This document shows, one piece after another, positions 62,911 to 64,000 of a stretch of DNA of 64,000 nucleotides. Source of the stretch: Mangrovibacillus cuniculi (GTDB taxonomy: Bacteria; Bacillota; Bacilli; Bacillales; R1DC41). The notes beneath the pieces are model-generated. The model was not told the DNA's origin and did no database searches. It was given only the letters and a program-made list of their open reading frames with translations. The position numbers and the translations under genes are program-made. The stretch covers positions 1,322,501 to 1,386,500 of the forward strand of contig NZ_CP049742.1 in the NCBI RefSeq assembly GCF_015482585.1. Direction: 5' to 3'. Every line of letters starts with the position of its first letter. The first letter of the stretch is position 1.

Positions 62911-64000
62911 TACGCTGTCCCCTCCTTACGCTCGTTAAATTGTTCTCGTTGGTCATGTAGCAGAGGGAAACCTGTTCCTTCCATCACACCATCTAGCTCA
63001 CGTTTCAAGCCAAGCCAGTTTTTATTTGTTAAACCAGAAATATATGTTATTTCACCTGAACGCTTTATCCAGAGTCTTCGATGATTCCAGTATGAACCTT
63101 GCATTACCCCAATCATGAATATTAGACCTCCGAGTGCTAATACCCATAAAGTTAAATCTTTTCTGATGGTTAAACCAGATATATTTCTTGTATCTAGTCC
63201 AGCGAAAGATAATTTAAACTGATTTTCTCCTAAAGGCTCTACATTTTGTTGTATGCCAAGGAAAGCTGTTTCCCCATTTGGTGTTTCTGGAGTTATCATA
63301 GAAAAAAGAAACGCTGGATTATTCGGTACTGGAGATTTCGATTCTGGTTCTCCATTTGCATTGATACCGGCATAATCAGGATAATACCCCTTCAATTCAA
63401 CCTTTGCTCCATCATTTAATTCATAGGTTCTAGCTGGATTAAATAGATCGACAGTAAAACTTCCATAAGACTTAGAAGGATCTGCTTTGCTATCTAAAGA
63501 AAATGACATTTTCTGAAATTGATTTAAACGAAAATCAACTTGGTACACGGCAAATCCATCAAATTTCAGAGGCTCATTTACACGGATTTGGTCTTTTTTA
63601 ACTTCTGTCTGTTCACCATTTTCTCCGTTTTTATACAGCACGACATTTGATTGGAAGTTCTTAGCTATGATCCCGTTCCTCTCTAATGCTGCATCAAACA
63701 CTTCTGGGGCTTCACCTTGTTGGTATTGTTCAAAGATAAATTGTTCATTTTTAAGCGAATACTCTTTATCCGTTCCTGGTATTTCGTAGGTTTCTCCTTC
63801 TTCGATCCAGAGTAATTCATCTACATAAAACCCTGGAACAAATCGTAAAACTCCTCCGATTAAAAATATGATTAATCCAACGTGGTTTACATAAGCTCCC
63901 CACCTAGAGAATCTATTTTTTTCAGCCAGTATGTTACCATTCTCTTCTCGTATTTTGTATCGCTTTTTCTTCAACTTTTCTTTTACCAGCTCATAATCTT
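62910..64000 (-). CDS. resB: Cytochrome c synthase subunit ResB (CcsB), 5' part missing
   Basis: Partner of ResC in the System II synthase. About 363 C-terminal residues are visible and the frame is open to the window end (upstream codons [16 protein letters not shown]). Periplasmic region with [20 protein letters not shown] (a TM helix preceded by a heme-related His) at the start of the visible part, and a last TM helix near [19 protein letters not shown]. subtilis ResB is about 540 residues, so roughly 180 N-terminal residues are cut off. Confidence 0.93.
   Translation of the reverse strand, partial: DYELVKEKLKKKRYKIREENGNILAEKNRFSRWGAYVNHVGLIIFLIGGVLRFVPGFYVDELLWIEEGETYEIPGTDKEYSLKNEQFIFEQYQQGEAPEVFDAALERNGIIAKNFQSNVVLYKNGENGEQTEVKKDQIRVNEPLKFDGFAVYQVDFRLNQFQKMSFSLDSKADPSKSYGSFTVDLFNPARTYELNDGAKVELKGYYPDYAGINANGEPESKSPVPNNPAFLFSMITPETPNGETAFLGIQQNVEPLGENQFKLSFAGLDTRNISGLTIRKDLTLWVLALGGLIFMIGVMQGSYWNHRRLWIKRSGEITYISGLTNKNWLGLKRELDGVMEGTGFPLLHDQREQFNERKEGTA

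Overview
The window is a low-GC Firmicute chromosome segment from an endospore-forming member of the Bacillaceae. It follows the Bacillus subtilis order from birA to the res operon almost gene for gene, and nearly every gene is on the minus strand. It carries sporulation and germination genes (spoIVA, ypjB, ypeB, sleB, the YIEGIA pair), menaquinone genes, bacillithiol genes (bshA, bshB1, ypdA) and a TRAP gene. The plus-strand genes I support are a YitT-family protein, ypzI, ansA and fer. No rRNA, tRNA, CRISPR array or transposase was seen.

Layout. 1-5 kb: birA (cut by the window edge), cca, bshA, bshB1, mgsA, dapB, ypjD. 5-10 kb: YitT-family protein, YugP-type protease, ypjB, ypjA and an added six-TM chemoreceptor. 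10-15 kb: qcrABC, ypiF, ypiB, ypiA. 15-22 kb: an amidohydrolase-like protein of unknown role, then aroA, tyrA, hisC, aroH, aroB, aroC; the trp genes usually found between aroH and hisC are absent. 22-28 kb: cheR, ndk, hepT, menG, hepS, mtrB, hbs; folE is missing next to mtrB. 28-36 kb: spoIVA, yphF, yphE, gpsA, der, the YIEGIA pair, yphA and ypzI. 36-44 kb: fni, ypfD, plsC, cmk, ypfB, ypfA, ypeB, sleB, prsW. 44-50 kb: ansA, ypdA, gudB, mecB, a repeat array and a CarH-like B12 regulator. 50-57 kb: ypbG, a CBS protein, ypbF, a short ypbE, recS, ypbB, fer, and ribU behind an FMN riboswitch. 57-64 kb: a 30-aa candidate gene, rsiX, sigX behind its own ECF-type promoter, then resE, resD, resC and partial resB.

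The most unusual content is intergenic. Three families of structured repeats are interleaved. Family A is a 64-bp or longer palindromic element of small hairpins with TCA loops. It sits against intrinsic terminators, has base-compensated stems, and is expanded at 30.9-31.2 kb into hairpins with an exact 27-nt period. Family B is a roughly 250-bp element found three times, always directly after a stop codon, in the sense direction, and ending in that gene's terminator. Family C is a GC-rich 124-bp unit, tandemly repeated at 48.6-49.1 kb. A family A copy has inserted into the C array, and a C copy lies inside a B element, so the relative order of insertion can be read.

Functional links: qcrABC with menG/hepS/hepT (quinone and its oxidase-side complex) and resBC (cytochrome c maturation) with resDE (redox regulation) make up much of a respiratory chain and its control. 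The bacillithiol synthesis genes are matched by the proposed bacillithiol disulfide reductase YpdA. CheR and the chemoreceptor are separate pieces of a chemotaxis system.
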